This document shows positions 44,143 through 56,109 of a stretch of 64,000 nucleotides of DNA, one piece after another. The translations under genes were made by a program, and so were the position numbers. Position 1 is the stretch's first letter; each line of letters begins with the position of its first letter. This DNA comes from Bog-532 sp963824545 (GTDB lineage: Bacteria; Actinomycetota; Actinomycetes; Streptosporangiales; Streptosporangiaceae): NCBI GenBank assembly GCA_963824545.1, contig CAWGPP010000007.1:62001-126000 (forward strand), given 5' to 3'. A model generated the notes under the pieces. The model saw nothing but the letters and a program-made list of their open reading frames with translations, searched no databases and was not told the origin of the DNA.

Positions 44143-45969
44143 GTGGCTCCGCCTAGGAACACCCGCTCGCGGCCGGGGCGCGCGCTCGCGTGCCTGGTCG
44201 CGCTGATCGTGGTCATGCTGATCGGCATCGTTGGCGCGAATGCGTTCAGCCCGGGGAAGTGGCACCACGACTTCAAGATCCAGCTCGGGCTCGACCTGTC
44301 CAGCGGAACGCAGGCCACCCTGGCCGCGGTGACCCCGCAGGGCAAGGCGGCGCCCGACGCGGAAATGCAGCAGGCTGTCTCGATCATCACCAGCCGGGTG
44401 AACTCCTCGGGCACCACTGGTGTCTCCGTTCAGCGCCAGGGCGCCAACGACATCACCGTGACGGTCCCGGGCAAGGGCTCGCAGGAAGTGATCAACGAGG
44501 TGAGCACCACCGCGCAGCTCCGGTTCCGCCCGGTGCTGCTGGAGGGCTCGTCCACGCCGGCCACCTCCGCGACGCCGACACCCAGCCCGAGCGCGACGGG
44601 CACCCAGGCGACGCCGAAGGCCACCGCCTCGCCGTCCGCGAGCACCAAGGCGTTCATCGGGCACGCCGCGGCCACCCCGGCCGCCAAGGCGAGCGGCAGC
44701 GCCAGCGCGACGCCGAAGGCCACCGCCTCTCCGAGCCCCGGCGCGACCAGCTCGTCCGCGACGGCCACCACGGCCGGTGATCCGTCCGCGGTCAACCCGG
44801 CCACGATGAAGCTGTTCGAGAAGCTCGACTGCAGCAACCTGAGCACCTGGAAGGCGAAGCTCGCCTACTCCGAGCCGCAGTGGGACGCGCCGAGCAGCCA
44901 GACGGTGGCGTGCGGCCCGAACGGCGTGAAGTACGTCCTCGGTCAGGCGGTCATCCTCGGCACCGACGTGTTGTCGGAGTCCGCCGCGATCGACACCACC
45001 ACCAACGGGTGGGTGGTGAACCTGACCCTCAACGGCAAGGCGACCAAGGCGTTCGGCAACCTGACCGAGACTCAGGTCAGCAAGTACTACCCGAGCGTCA
45101 AGAGCAACGCCAACGACTCGGTGCTGGACCAGACGGCGATCGTGCTGGACGGGAACGTGGTCGAGGCGCCGCAGACCACGCAGGCCATCCCGGCGGGCCA
45201 GGTGCAGATCACCAACATCGGCGGCCAGACCCAGGCCAATCAGCTCGTCAATGAGCTGAAGTACGGCGCCCTGCCGCTGTCGTTCAGGATCACGAACACG
45301 ACGACCGTCACCGCCCAGCTCGGCCGCAACCAGCTCGACGCGGGCCTCATCGCCGGGGCCATTGGCCTGCTCCTGGTGGTCATCTACTCGTTCCTGTACT
45401 ACCGGGGCCTCGGCATCGTGTCGGTCTCCAGCCTGCTGATCGCCGCGCTGATCGGCTACCTCGCGATCGTGCTGCTCAGCCGGTACCAGAACTTCACCCT
45501 GTCGCTGGCCGGCATCGCGGGCCTGATCGTCGCCATCGGCATCACCGCCGACTCGTTCGTGGTGTTCTTCGAGCGATTGCGTGACGAGGTACGCGAGGGG
45601 CGCTCGCTGCGCGGTGCGGTGGAAAGCGGCTGGAAACGGGCCCGGCGGACGATCCTGGTGTCCGACACGGTGTCCTTCCTGGCCGCCCTGCTGCTGTACA
45701 TCTTCTCGGTCGGCGACGTGAAGGGCTTCGCCTACACGCTCGGCCTGACCACGCTCATCGACGTCGTGGTGGTGTTCCTGTTCACCAAGCCGATGGTGAC
45801 CCTGCTGGCCCGGACCCGGTTCTTCGGGCAGGGGCACAAATGGTCCGGCCTGGATCCGGCCCGGCTCGGGGCGCGGGCGCCCTGGCGCTCGGGCGTACCC
45901 CGCCGCAGCGCCCGCCCGACGACGCCCGGTGCCCCGCGGACGCCGCGGACCACCTCAAGGGAGGCATGA
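44143..45969 (+). CDS. secD: Protein translocase subunit SecD
   Basis: SecD uses the proton gradient to pull proteins through SecYEG. The 608-residue protein has helix 1 (ALACLVALIVVMLIGIVGAN), the large outer domain with LGLDLSSGTQATL and GGQTQANQLVNELKYGALPL, and the five C-terminal helices (VIYSFLYYRGLGIVSVSSLL and SFLAALLLYIF). About 85 residues of Ala/Thr/Ser/Pro low complexity (near residues 138-222) are inserted in the outer domain. GTG at 44143 is the start; the stop overlaps secF by four bases. Confidence 0.95.
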   Translation: MAPPRNTRSRPGRALACLVALIVVMLIGIVGANAFSPGKWHHDFKIQLGLDLSSGTQATLAAVTPQGKAAPDAEMQQAVSIITSRVNSSGTTGVSVQRQGANDITVTVPGKGSQEVINEVSTTAQLRFRPVLLEGSSTPATSATPTPSPSATGTQATPKATASPSASTKAFIGHAAATPAAKASGSASATPKATASPSPGATSSSATATTAGDPSAVNPATMKLFEKLDCSNLSTWKAKLAYSEPQWDAPSSQTVACGPNGVKYVLGQAVILGTDVLSESAAIDTTTNGWVVNLTLNGKATKAFGNLTETQVSKYYPSVKSNANDSVLDQTAIVLDGNVVEAPQTTQAIPAGQVQITNIGGQTQANQLVNELKYGALPLSFRITNTTTVTAQLGRNQLDAGLIAGAIGLLLVVIYSFLYYRGLGIVSVSSLLIAALIGYLAIVLLSRYQNFTLSLAGIAGLIVAIGITADSFVVFFERLRDEVREGRSLRGAVESGWKRARRTILVSDTVSFLAALLLYIFSVGDVKGFAYTLGLTTLIDVVVVFLFTKPMVTLLARTRFFGQGHKWSGLDPARLGARAPWRSGVPRRSARPTTPGAPRTPRTTSREA

Positions 45970-47300
45970 TGTCGCGCCTGGGTGGCATCGGCGGCCGGCT
46001 GTACCGCGGCGATGTCTCGATCAACTTCGTTGGCCGGCAGAAGCTCTGGTACACGATCTCCGGCTGCATCCTGGTCATCGCCATCGCCGCGCTGATCATC
46101 CGCGGGCTGAACTTCAGCGTGGAGTTCAAGGGCGGTTCGGTCTTCCAGGTCAAGGCGCCGAACGCGACCATCAGCCAGGTCGAGAAGGCGGTGACCGACG
46201 GTGGCGGCGGGAGCCCCGTCGTCCAGAAGGTCGGCGTGGGCAGCAAGGCCCAGTGGCAGGCCCAGACCGCGCCGCTGACCATCACGCAGGCCGAGCACGT
46301 CCAGAACTCCATCGCCAAGGAACTGGGCGTCAGCGTCAACAGCATCAACACCGAGTTCGTCGGCCCGACCTGGGGCAGCCAGATCTCCAGCAAGGCCACC
46401 CAGGCGCTGATCGCGTTCCTTATCGTGATCGTGATCTACCTGTCGATCGCGTTCGAGTGGAAGATGGCGTCCGCCGCGTTCGTGGCGCTGCTGCACGACA
46501 TCCTGATCACCGTCGGTATCTACGCGCTCGCCGGATTCCAGGTCAGCCCGGCTTCGGTCATCGGCCTGCTCACGATCCTCGGTTATTCGCTGTACGACAC
46601 CGTGGTCGTCTTCGACAAGGTGCGGGAGAATACCGCCGGCCTGGTCACCAGCGCCCGGAGCACGTACAGCCAGGCCGCCAACCTCGCGCTGAACCAGACC
46701 CTGGTCCGGTCGATCAACACTTCGGTGATCGCGCTGCTGCCGGTGGCCGCCATCCTCATCGCCGGGGTGGTGCTGCTCGGCACCGGTGAGCTGTCCGACC
46801 TGGCGCTGGTGCTGTTCGTCGGCATGCTGTCCGGCACGTACTCCTCGATCTTCATCGCCACCCCGGTCCTGGCCGACCTCAAGGAGCGCGAGCCGCAGTT
46901 CAAGGCGCTGACCAAGCGCCTGCAGGCCCGCGCGGCCAGTCCCCGGGTGGCGGCCAAGCAGGCCGGGGCGCGGGCACAGGCGCCGGTCCCGGCAGGCCCG
47001 GCGAGCCCGGGCGTCTCAGCGGGCCGCGGCAACGCGGCCAGCACCGCCGGTGACCAGGCCGCCGGCCGCGAGCCGGACGATGACGCCGCCGTCTATGACG
47101 ACGCGGCGGAACCCGGGGCCGACGAGGCCGGCCGGGCCGGCCAGGCCGACGCCGGCCCGCCGTCACGATCCGCGGTCGGGGCCGGCCGCGCCGCCGGCCG
47201 TCCCGGCGCTCCGGGCACTCCCGGCGCCCGCCAGCAGCCACGCCGCACCAGCGCGGCCAAACGTCGCCCCAGCAGCAACGCCAAGAAGAAGAGGCGGTAG
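45966..47300 (+). CDS. secF: Protein translocase subunit SecF
   Basis: SecF is the partner of SecD. The 444-residue protein contains NFVGRQKLWYTISGCILVIA, FSVEFKGGSVFQVKA, and the six-helix core with GYSLYDTVVVFDKVRENT and LIAGVVLLGTGELSDLALVL. After the last helix comes a tail of about 130 disordered Ala/Gly/Pro/Arg-rich residues, ending RRPSSNAKKKRR. ATG at 45966 overlaps the secD stop (ATGA); the open frame upstream to 45840 belongs to the secD region. Confidence 0.95.
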   Translation: MMSRLGGIGGRLYRGDVSINFVGRQKLWYTISGCILVIAIAALIIRGLNFSVEFKGGSVFQVKAPNATISQVEKAVTDGGGGSPVVQKVGVGSKAQWQAQTAPLTITQAEHVQNSIAKELGVSVNSINTEFVGPTWGSQISSKATQALIAFLIVIVIYLSIAFEWKMASAAFVALLHDILITVGIYALAGFQVSPASVIGLLTILGYSLYDTVVVFDKVRENTAGLVTSARSTYSQAANLALNQTLVRSINTSVIALLPVAAILIAGVVLLGTGELSDLALVLFVGMLSGTYSSIFIATPVLADLKEREPQFKALTKRLQARAASPRVAAKQAGARAQAPVPAGPASPGVSAGRGNAASTAGDQAAGREPDDDAAVYDDAAEPGADEAGRAGQADAGPPSRSAVGAGRAAGRPGAPGTPGARQQPRRTSAAKRRPSSNAKKKRR

Positions 47301-47303
47301 ACG

Positions 47304-47903
47304 GTGCCGCCAGCCGGGGCCGCCGGGCCGGACGGGGCCACTGGGGCCACTGGGGCCACTGGGGAGAGTCCGGATGACGGGCCTGAGGCGCTCGCGAACC
47401 TGATTAGGAAGCGCATCCGCGACGTACCCGACTACCCCCAGCCGGGCATCTCGTTCAAGGACATCACGCCGCTGCTGGCCGACGGGCCCGCGTTCGCCTC
47501 GGTGGTGGGCGAACTGGCCGCCGGGCTCGGGCCGGTCGACAAGGTGGCCGGGATCGAGGCGCGCGGGTTCATTCTCGCCGCTCCGGTCGCAGCCCGCCTG
47601 GGCGCCGGGTTCATCCCGGTACGTAAGGCCGGCAAACTGCCCGCGGCCACCTACCACGAGGACTACCAGCTGGAATACGGCACGGCCACGATCGAGGTGC
47701 ACACCGACGCCTTCGACCCGGGCGACCGGGTGCTCATCGTGGACGACGTGCTGGCCACCGGGGGCACCGCGCTGGCCACCGCCGAACTGGTCCGCCGGGC
47801 CGGCGGCGAAGTCACCGGGGTGGCAGTCCTCCTGGAACTGGCGTTCCTGGACGGCCGGGCCAAACTCGGCGACATCGGCTTCCGCGCGCTGCTGACCGTC
47901 TGA
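47304..47903 (+). CDS. apt: Adenine phosphoribosyltransferase
   Basis: The enzyme salvages adenine with PRPP to AMP. The core is complete: YPQPGISFKDITPLLADG, GIEARGFILAAPVAARLGAG and the PRPP loop VLIVDDVLATGGT. The first 25 residues are a GAT-repeat (9-bp DNA units) not seen in typical Apt. GTG at 47304 is 3 bp past secF with GAGG upstream. Adjacent apt and rel is a usual actinobacterial pairing. Confidence 0.94.
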   Translation: MPPAGAAGPDGATGATGATGESPDDGPEALANLIRKRIRDVPDYPQPGISFKDITPLLADGPAFASVVGELAAGLGPVDKVAGIEARGFILAAPVAARLGAGFIPVRKAGKLPAATYHEDYQLEYGTATIEVHTDAFDPGDRVLIVDDVLATGGTALATAELVRRAGGEVTGVAVLLELAFLDGRAKLGDIGFRALLTV

Positions 47904-47910
47904 GGCGGCA

Positions 47911-48000
47911 CTGTAACCGTCCGCGGCACGCCGGTGACCTCTGTTACCGTCTGGCCCACGCTCGCAACCTCTGTAAACGTCCGCCGGTAGACTGGCATTT
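47911..48000. promoter_or_regulatory. Three 30-bp direct repeats in the rel promoter
   Basis: CTGTAACCGTCC (47911), CTGTTACCGTCT (47941) and CTGTAAACGTCC (47971) are spaced exactly 30 bp apart, about three DNA turns. The first two also end in ACCT. A TAGACT -10-like box follows at 47988-47993. They may be binding sites for a regulator of rel. Confidence 0.55.
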
Positions 48001-48022
48001 CGGCAGACAGACAGGAGCGCGA

Positions 48023-51130
<3,108 letters not shown>

Positions 51131-51179
51131 TGCCTGCCCCCCCGACTGGCAGCCCTATTTGGCCCCGTTGATGGCCGCA

Positions 51180-54100
51180 CTATGACGTTCCACCGAGAAC
51201 GTCAGTGAGCTTCTTCCGCGCTACCTCCGCCTCGCGCTGCCATTGGGTGTTCGTGGGGTCGGCGGCGCCCAGCCGCACGGCGATATCCAGGCTGGCCTGG
51301 TAGGCGGTGCGGGCGGCGGTCAGGTCCCCGGCCGCGATCGCCACGTCCCCGAGCTTGTTGTGGCTGATCGACAGGTCCCGCTGCCATCCGGTGTTGGCGG
51401 GGTCAGCGGCGGCCAGCCGGGTGCGGATGTCCAGGCTGGCCTGGTAGGCGGTGCGGGCGGCGGTCAGGTCCCCGGCCGCGATCGCCACGTCCCCAAGCCG
51501 TTCGTGGCTGACCGACAGGTCCCGCTGCCATTGCGTGTTGGCGGGGTCGGCGGCGGCCAGCCGGGAAAAGATGTCCAGGCTGGCCTGGTAGGCGGTGCGG
51601 GCGGCGGTCAGGTCCCCGGCTACGATCGCCACGTCCCCCAGCCGGTCTTGGCTGATCGACAGGTCCCGCTGCCATCCGGTGTTGGCGGGGTCGGCGGCGG
51701 CCAGCCGCACGGCGATATCCAGGCTGGCCTGGTAGGCGGTGCGGGCGGCGGTCAGGTCCCCGGCCGCGATCGCCGCATCCCCCAGCTTGCTGTGGCTGAC
51801 CGACAGGTCCCGCTGCCATTCGGTGTTGGCGGGGTCGGCGGCGGCCAGCCGGCTACGGATGTCCAGGCTGGCCTGGTAGGCGGTGCGGGCGGCGGTCAGG
51901 TCCCCTGCCGCCCTCGCCACGTCCCCCAGCCGTTCGTGGCTGATCGACAGGTCCCGCTGCCATCCGGTGTTGGCGGGGTCGGCGGCGGTCAGCCGGGTAC
52001 GGATGTCCAGGCTGGCCTGGTGAGCGGTGCGGGCGGCGGTCAGGTCCCCGGCCGCGGCCGCCACATCGCCCAGCTTGTTGTGGCTGATCGACAGGTCGCG
52101 CTGCCATTCGGTGTTGGCGGGGTCGGCGGCGGTCAGCCGCGCGGCGATATCCAGGCTGGCCTGGTGAGCGGTGCGGGCGGCGGTCAGGTCCCCGGCTACG
52201 ATCGCCACGTCCCCCAGCCGGTCGTGGCTGACCGACAGGTCCCGCTGCCATTCGGTGTTGGCGGGGTCGGCGGCGGCCAGCCGGGTACGGATGTCCAGGC
52301 TGGCCTGGTAGGCGGTGCGGGCGGCGGTCAGGTCCCCGGCCGCTCTCGCCACGTCCCCCAGCTTGTTGTGGCTGACCGACAGGTCGCGTTGCCATTCGGT
52401 GTTGGCGGGGTCGGCGGCGGCCAGCCGGGTGCGGATGTCCTGGCTGGCCTGGTAGGCGGTGCGGGCGGCGGTCAGGTCCCCGGCCGCGATCGCCACATTC
52501 CCTAGCTTTTCGTGGCTGACCGACAGGTCCCGCTGCCATTCGGCGTTGGCGGGGTCGGCGGCGGCCAGCCGCGCGGCGATGTCCAGGCTGGCTTGGTAGT
52601 TGGTGCGGGCGGCGGTCAGGTCCCCGGCCGCTCTCGCCATGTCCCCTAGCTTTTCGTGGCTGACCGACAGGTCGCGTTGCCATTCGGTGTTGGCGGGGTC
52701 GGCGGCGGCCCGAGCTTGGACCTGCTGGTGGATGGCGTGCCATTGTCGGGTTGCCGATGGCAGATCGCCGGCATTGAGGAGCGCCTGCACCTCAAGCTCG
52801 GCAACGAGGATCCAGGCTCGTTCGGGCGGCGGGATCAGGGGGCGGATCTCGGCCAGGCAGGCCACGGTCCCCAGGGTGCCGGGCAGCATCTGGGTGGCCC
52901 GCTGTGCGATATCTGCGATGTCGTTGTAGCGGCCGAGGGCGGCGAGGTGGCGGGGGATGTCGAGGAGATCGTCGTAGCTGCCGTGCTTCTGTGCGAACCG
53001 CCGGTATCGCATAGCCAGGGCCCGTTCGTGCTGGGCGGCCGGATCGCCGGGGGTGTTGCGGGTGACGAGGGCGGCGGTCCACGGGTGCATGACGATGCCG
53101 TCGCCGGCGGTGAGCAGGGTCAGGCCGGCCAGCCGGTCCACGTCGTGCTGCAGTGCCGCCTTGTCCGGCGGGCCGTGTGTCTCGGTGCCGTCGCCGGCGT
53201 CGGGGATGAGGGTGAAGGCCAGGTCGTCCAGGGTCATCGGGGCGCGGCAGACCGCGGCCTGGCGCAGAATAGCTTCCTGGGCGGGGGTGAGCAGGGTGAG
53301 TAGCTCGGTGAGCAGGATGTCGGCGCTGCCCAGCAGCATCGCCTGATCCAGCGCCGTCTCCAGCGGCCGGCCTGGCCGCAGGTCAAGGCCTTCGGCGCGG
53401 GCCAGGTCGCGGAGCCTGGCCTGGACGTGCCGGAAGCTGGCGTGCCCGCCGCGCAGCAGGGCGTCGGTGAACTCGATCAGCCGGGGGTGCCCGCCGATGG
53501 TTCGGGTCAGCAGCCGCCGGTCCTCGATGTCCAGGTCCCGCAGCTTTGGCAGGCGCAGGAACAGCCGCCGCAGTTCGGCCTGCGACAAGGGCGGGATCGG
53601 GATAGGGGCCAGGAACCGGTCCGGGCCGGGCAGCGGGTACCGGCACGTGAGCAGCAGCGCCCCGGTCTGGGCGGCGTCGGCCAGCGCGGCCAGCATGTCG
53701 TCGATAGCGGGGTCAAGGAACGTCTCGCCGCCGGGGGACAGGTTCTGCTCGAAATCGTCGAAGGCCACCAGCAGCTGCTGGGTGCGCAGCAAGAAGGCCA
53801 CGGCGGCCAGTTTCGGGCCGTCGTCGGCGCCGGGGTCGGTCAGGCGGGCCAGGACAGCGCGCAGAACCTCTGCTTTTCCTGGGTCGATGACCCCGGGCAG
53901 TCCGTCGTACAGGGCCTGGGCGGTGGCGCCGATCAGGGCGGTGGGGTTCCACCGGCCCTCGTGTACCGTGACCAGCCAGCCGTCGCCGCGGAGCCGGGCG
54001 AGGACCCGCCCGGCCACGGCGGTCTTGCCGATCCCGCCGACCCCGGTCAGCATCACCCCGCCGGTAACCCCGAACTGCTCGACCGCGCGATCGGTGCGGC

Positions 54101-54788
54101 GCAGCACCCCCATCGCCGTCCGCATCTGGGCGCGCCGGCCGATCAGCGCGCCCATCGGCAGGTCCCGGGCCAGCTTGCCGCCCGGCGGTTCCGTCGCCGT
54201 CTTCAGCGGCTCTTCCGGGGCGGCGGGGTCGGTCAGCGCGCCGTCCCCGCCCGCCGCCAGCAGCACCGGCACCCCATACTCCGGTGGCGGCCGCCGGTCC
54301 ACCTCGTGAGCGCGGCGTTCTTCCTCGGACAGGTACCGGGCCCCGGTCAGTGCCTGGCCGGCCGTCAGCCCGGGCCGCGCCGCCAGTGCGTGGTAGAGAT
54401 GACCAGCCAGGGCGGTGGCATAGGGGTCGGTGACCGGGGCGAGCATCGCGATCACCCGGTCGGCGCCCTGCCGCACCAGGCTGGCCGCCATCGCCTCAGA
54501 TCCTGCCGCCGCGCCCCCCGAACACGACGACAAGACGATCAGCGGGACCGGCCTTCCGGCGTGCTTGAGCGCCCCCATCAGGTCGGCCTGCGTCACCGTC
54601 ACTGGGGCGCCGTCTTCGTCTTCCAGTTCGATCGTGTCGGGGGAGCCGTGCGCGGACAGGTGCAGCACATGGTAGGCGTCATCGGCCAGGGCCTGGCGGA
54701 TGGCCGGCAACGACGCGACCTCCAGGATCCGCACCTGGGCGGGAGTGCCGGCGGCCACCTCGGTGACCGCGTTCAGGACCGCGGCCAT
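51180..54788 (-). CDS. NLR-like protein, 3' frame: CHAT protease part, STAND NTPase, TPR array
   Basis: This 1202-residue frame carries the catalytic half of a CHAT caspase-like protease. The His is in HVLHLSAHGSPDT (residue 47) and the Cys in PLIVLSSCSGGA (residue 89). An NB-ARC/STAND NTPase follows, with Walker A GVGGIGKT (249-256), Walker B LLVAFDDF (339-346) and the downstream GGHPRLIEF helix. The C-terminus has ten 48-residue TPR-like repeats plus a partial eleventh. Similarity runs upstream of the first ATG (PLKILAAVAAPDE lies at about 54850-54812), so translation must enter from the SEFIR frame by a -1 shift. Joined, the protein is 1582 residues. The architecture matches bacterial STAND immune sensors; the trigger is unknown. 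Confidence 0.88.
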   Translation of the reverse strand: MAAVLNAVTEVAAGTPAQVRILEVASLPAIRQALADDAYHVLHLSAHGSPDTIELEDEDGAPVTVTQADLMGALKHAGRPVPLIVLSSCSGGAAAGSEAMAASLVRQGADRVIAMLAPVTDPYATALAGHLYHALAARPGLTAGQALTGARYLSEEERRAHEVDRRPPPEYGVPVLLAAGGDGALTDPAAPEEPLKTATEPPGGKLARDLPMGALIGRRAQMRTAMGVLRRTDRAVEQFGVTGGVMLTGVGGIGKTAVAGRVLARLRGDGWLVTVHEGRWNPTALIGATAQALYDGLPGVIDPGKAEVLRAVLARLTDPGADDGPKLAAVAFLLRTQQLLVAFDDFEQNLSPGGETFLDPAIDDMLAALADAAQTGALLLTCRYPLPGPDRFLAPIPIPPLSQAELRRLFLRLPKLRDLDIEDRRLLTRTIGGHPRLIEFTDALLRGGHASFRHVQARLRDLARAEGLDLRPGRPLETALDQAMLLGSADILLTELLTLLTPAQEAILRQAAVCRAPMTLDDLAFTLIPDAGDGTETHGPPDKAALQHDVDRLAGLTLLTAGDGIVMHPWTAALVTRNTPGDPAAQHERALAMRYRRFAQKHGSYDDLLDIPRHLAALGRYNDIADIAQRATQMLPGTLGTVACLAEIRPLIPPPERAWILVAELEVQALLNAGDLPSATRQWHAIHQQVQARAAADPANTEWQRDLSVSHEKLGDMARAAGDLTAARTNYQASLDIAARLAAADPANAEWQRDLSVSHEKLGNVAIAAGDLTAARTAYQASQDIRTRLAAADPANTEWQRDLSVSHNKLGDVARAAGDLTAARTAYQASLDIRTRLAAADPANTEWQRDLSVSHDRLGDVAIVAGDLTAARTAHQASLDIAARLTAADPANTEWQRDLSISHNKLGDVAAAAGDLTAARTAHQASLDIRTRLTAADPANTGWQRDLSISHERLGDVARAAGDLTAARTAYQASLDIRSRLAAADPANTEWQRDLSVSHSKLGDAAIAAGDLTAARTAYQASLDIAVRLAAADPANTGWQRDLSISQDRLGDVAIVAGDLTAARTAYQASLDIFSRLAAADPANTQWQRDLSVSHERLGDVAIAAGDLTAARTAYQASLDIRTRLAAADPANTGWQRDLSISHNKLGDVAIAAGDLTAARTAYQASLDIAVRLGAADPTNTQWQREAEVARKKLTDVLGGTS
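51270..52709. repeat. 144-bp tandem repeat, ten units, encoding TPR-like motifs
   Basis: Ten nearly identical 48-residue units (AAADPANTEWQRDLSVSHEK..LGDVA.AAGDLTAARTAYQA) lie end to end. Differences cluster at a few sites, such as the residues after SH and after SLDI. Such high DNA identity implies recent duplication or gene conversion. The copy number is likely to vary between strains. Confidence 0.95.
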
Positions 54789-54859
54789 CTCCGCCTCGGT
54801 ATCCAGCGGCGCGTTCTTCGTCTTGGTCTCATCGGGCGCGGCGACCGCGGCCAGTATCT

Positions 54860-55927
54860 TCAGCGGCCCGGCCAGCGCGGGGCCCGCCGCCGCGGCGGCG
54901 GGCCCGGGCGGGGTGCCCGGTTCCCGGCCGGGGCCGGCGGCCGCCGGACCACGCTGACCGTGGGCAGCAACCCCAGCGGCGCGGTCTCCGGCCCGTCGCC
55001 GGTGGCCAGCCGGATCAGTTCCACCGGCAGCGACAGTGCGGCCGGATCAGCGCACAGCACCACCTGCGCCGTGCCGCCCGGCGGCAGCCGGTTCAGCATC
55101 CGGGCCAGCAGATGCTGGTCGGCGTCGGCCAGCAGCGCCCCGGCCAGGTGGCGGCCGGCCGCCGCCATCCGCTCCTCGGCCACCACAGCGGGCAACGTCA
55201 GCGCGCCCCACACCCGCGTCACCTCGGCCGGCAGCGGCGCCTGCCGGTGGCTCAGCATCGACCCGGCCACCCACACCGCCGACTCCAGCACACCCGCCGA
55301 CAGAGCCGCCTCGATCACCACCCCGGTATCCAGCACCGGCTGTTGCGTCGCGGCTGGCCCGGCCCGCCCGGCATCGTCCGGCGGCAGGAACGGGGCCGGC
55401 CCCACCGGCGGCACGATCACCCCTGGCTGGCTCGTCAGCACGCGCAGCAGGGCCTTCGCGCCGGCCACGGTGAAATCCGTGATCTCGTAACGCGTCGCGG
55501 ACTCCGGCCTCATCCACAACGGGATGTCAGTGGCGGAACAGCCGGGCAGCACCACCGGCAGAAACCGGCCCAGCCCCGCTTGCTGGTCGGCGAAGAAAAG
55601 CTCCTGGATTAACCCGGCTTCCCACTGCGCCCCCCGGCCCTCGGCCGGCCCGGCGTCCCCCTCGGCCCGCCGTCTGTAGGCCGGGGAGGCCACCACCAGG
55701 ACCCGATCAGCGTCCCGGACCTGCTGGGTCATCCACTGCGTCCAGCCTGTCCGCTGATCGGTAGCGGCCAGGTCCAGGACCGCGTCCACCCCGTTCGCGC
55801 GCAGGAAAAGCCAGAACTGCCGGACCCGCTCCTCATGCTCCGGGTCATCGTGGGCGTAAGAAATAAACGCCCGCACCGGACCGCCCGCCCCCCGGCTCGC
55901 GTCATCGCCATGATGAGCATCCGACAT
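54860..55927 (-). CDS. NLR-like protein, 5' frame: SEFIR domain and first part of CHAT
   Basis: From ATG at 55927 this frame encodes 355 residues. A SEFIR/TIR-like domain comes first (VRAFISYAHDDPEHEERVRQ, FWLFLRANGVDAVLDLAATD, VLVVASPAYRRRAEG). A linker and the N-terminal part of a CHAT domain follow (LSLPVELIRLATGDGPETAP, LGLLPTVSVVRRPP). The frame then runs into Arg/Pro nonsense and stops at 54860, while the CHAT sequence continues in the -1 frame. The gene is divergent from the hybrid kinase. Unshifted translation would give only SEFIR plus half of CHAT. Confidence 0.85.
   Translation of the reverse strand: MSDAHHGDDASRGAGGPVRAFISYAHDDPEHEERVRQFWLFLRANGVDAVLDLAATDQRTGWTQWMTQQVRDADRVLVVASPAYRRRAEGDAGPAEGRGAQWEAGLIQELFFADQQAGLGRFLPVVLPGCSATDIPLWMRPESATRYEITDFTVAGAKALLRVLTSQPGVIVPPVGPAPFLPPDDAGRAGPAATQQPVLDTGVVIEAALSAGVLESAVWVAGSMLSHRQAPLPAEVTRVWGALTLPAVVAEERMAAAGRHLAGALLADADQHLLARMLNRLPPGGTAQVVLCADPAALSLPVELIRLATGDGPETAPLGLLPTVSVVRRPPAPAGNRAPRPGPPPRRRAPRWPGR
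54880..54908 (-). other. Frameshift site: C-CCG-GGC heptamer and 26-bp palindrome
   Basis: On the minus strand the heptamer CCCGGGC (54908-54902) lies in the SEFIR frame as C CCG GGC, which fits the X XXY YYZ rule for -1 slippage; after slipping the codons are CCC GGG (Pro, Gly unchanged). A perfect 26-bp GC-only palindrome covers 54905-54880. Only a -1 shift joins the two frames without a stop. A sequencing error or mutation in this GC run would look the same. Confidence 0.5.
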
Positions 55928-56109
55928 GCCGCGCCGACCCCCAGCCACCCAAACGGCACCCACCGCCGCGAAACACGGCAGCCCCCAGCGTTTCGGCCAA
56001 GGTTACTCAATTTCACCGCCGTGTGACCAAGACATCACCGGCCCTCATGAAGCCGCCCGTCATCACTTTTCGTGTATTCCTTTTTACTGAGAGTGATGGG
56101 GGTGGTGCG

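Noticed and set aside
51243..52505. Plus-strand repeat-rich open frame in the TPR array
   Set aside because: It is the antisense reading of the 144-bp repeats; the minus strand gives TPR motifs continuous with the NTPase.
51270..52709. CRISPR array
   Set aside because: The repeats are long, contiguous and in frame, with no spacers; the same applies to the 19-, 40-, 45- and 63-bp arrays.
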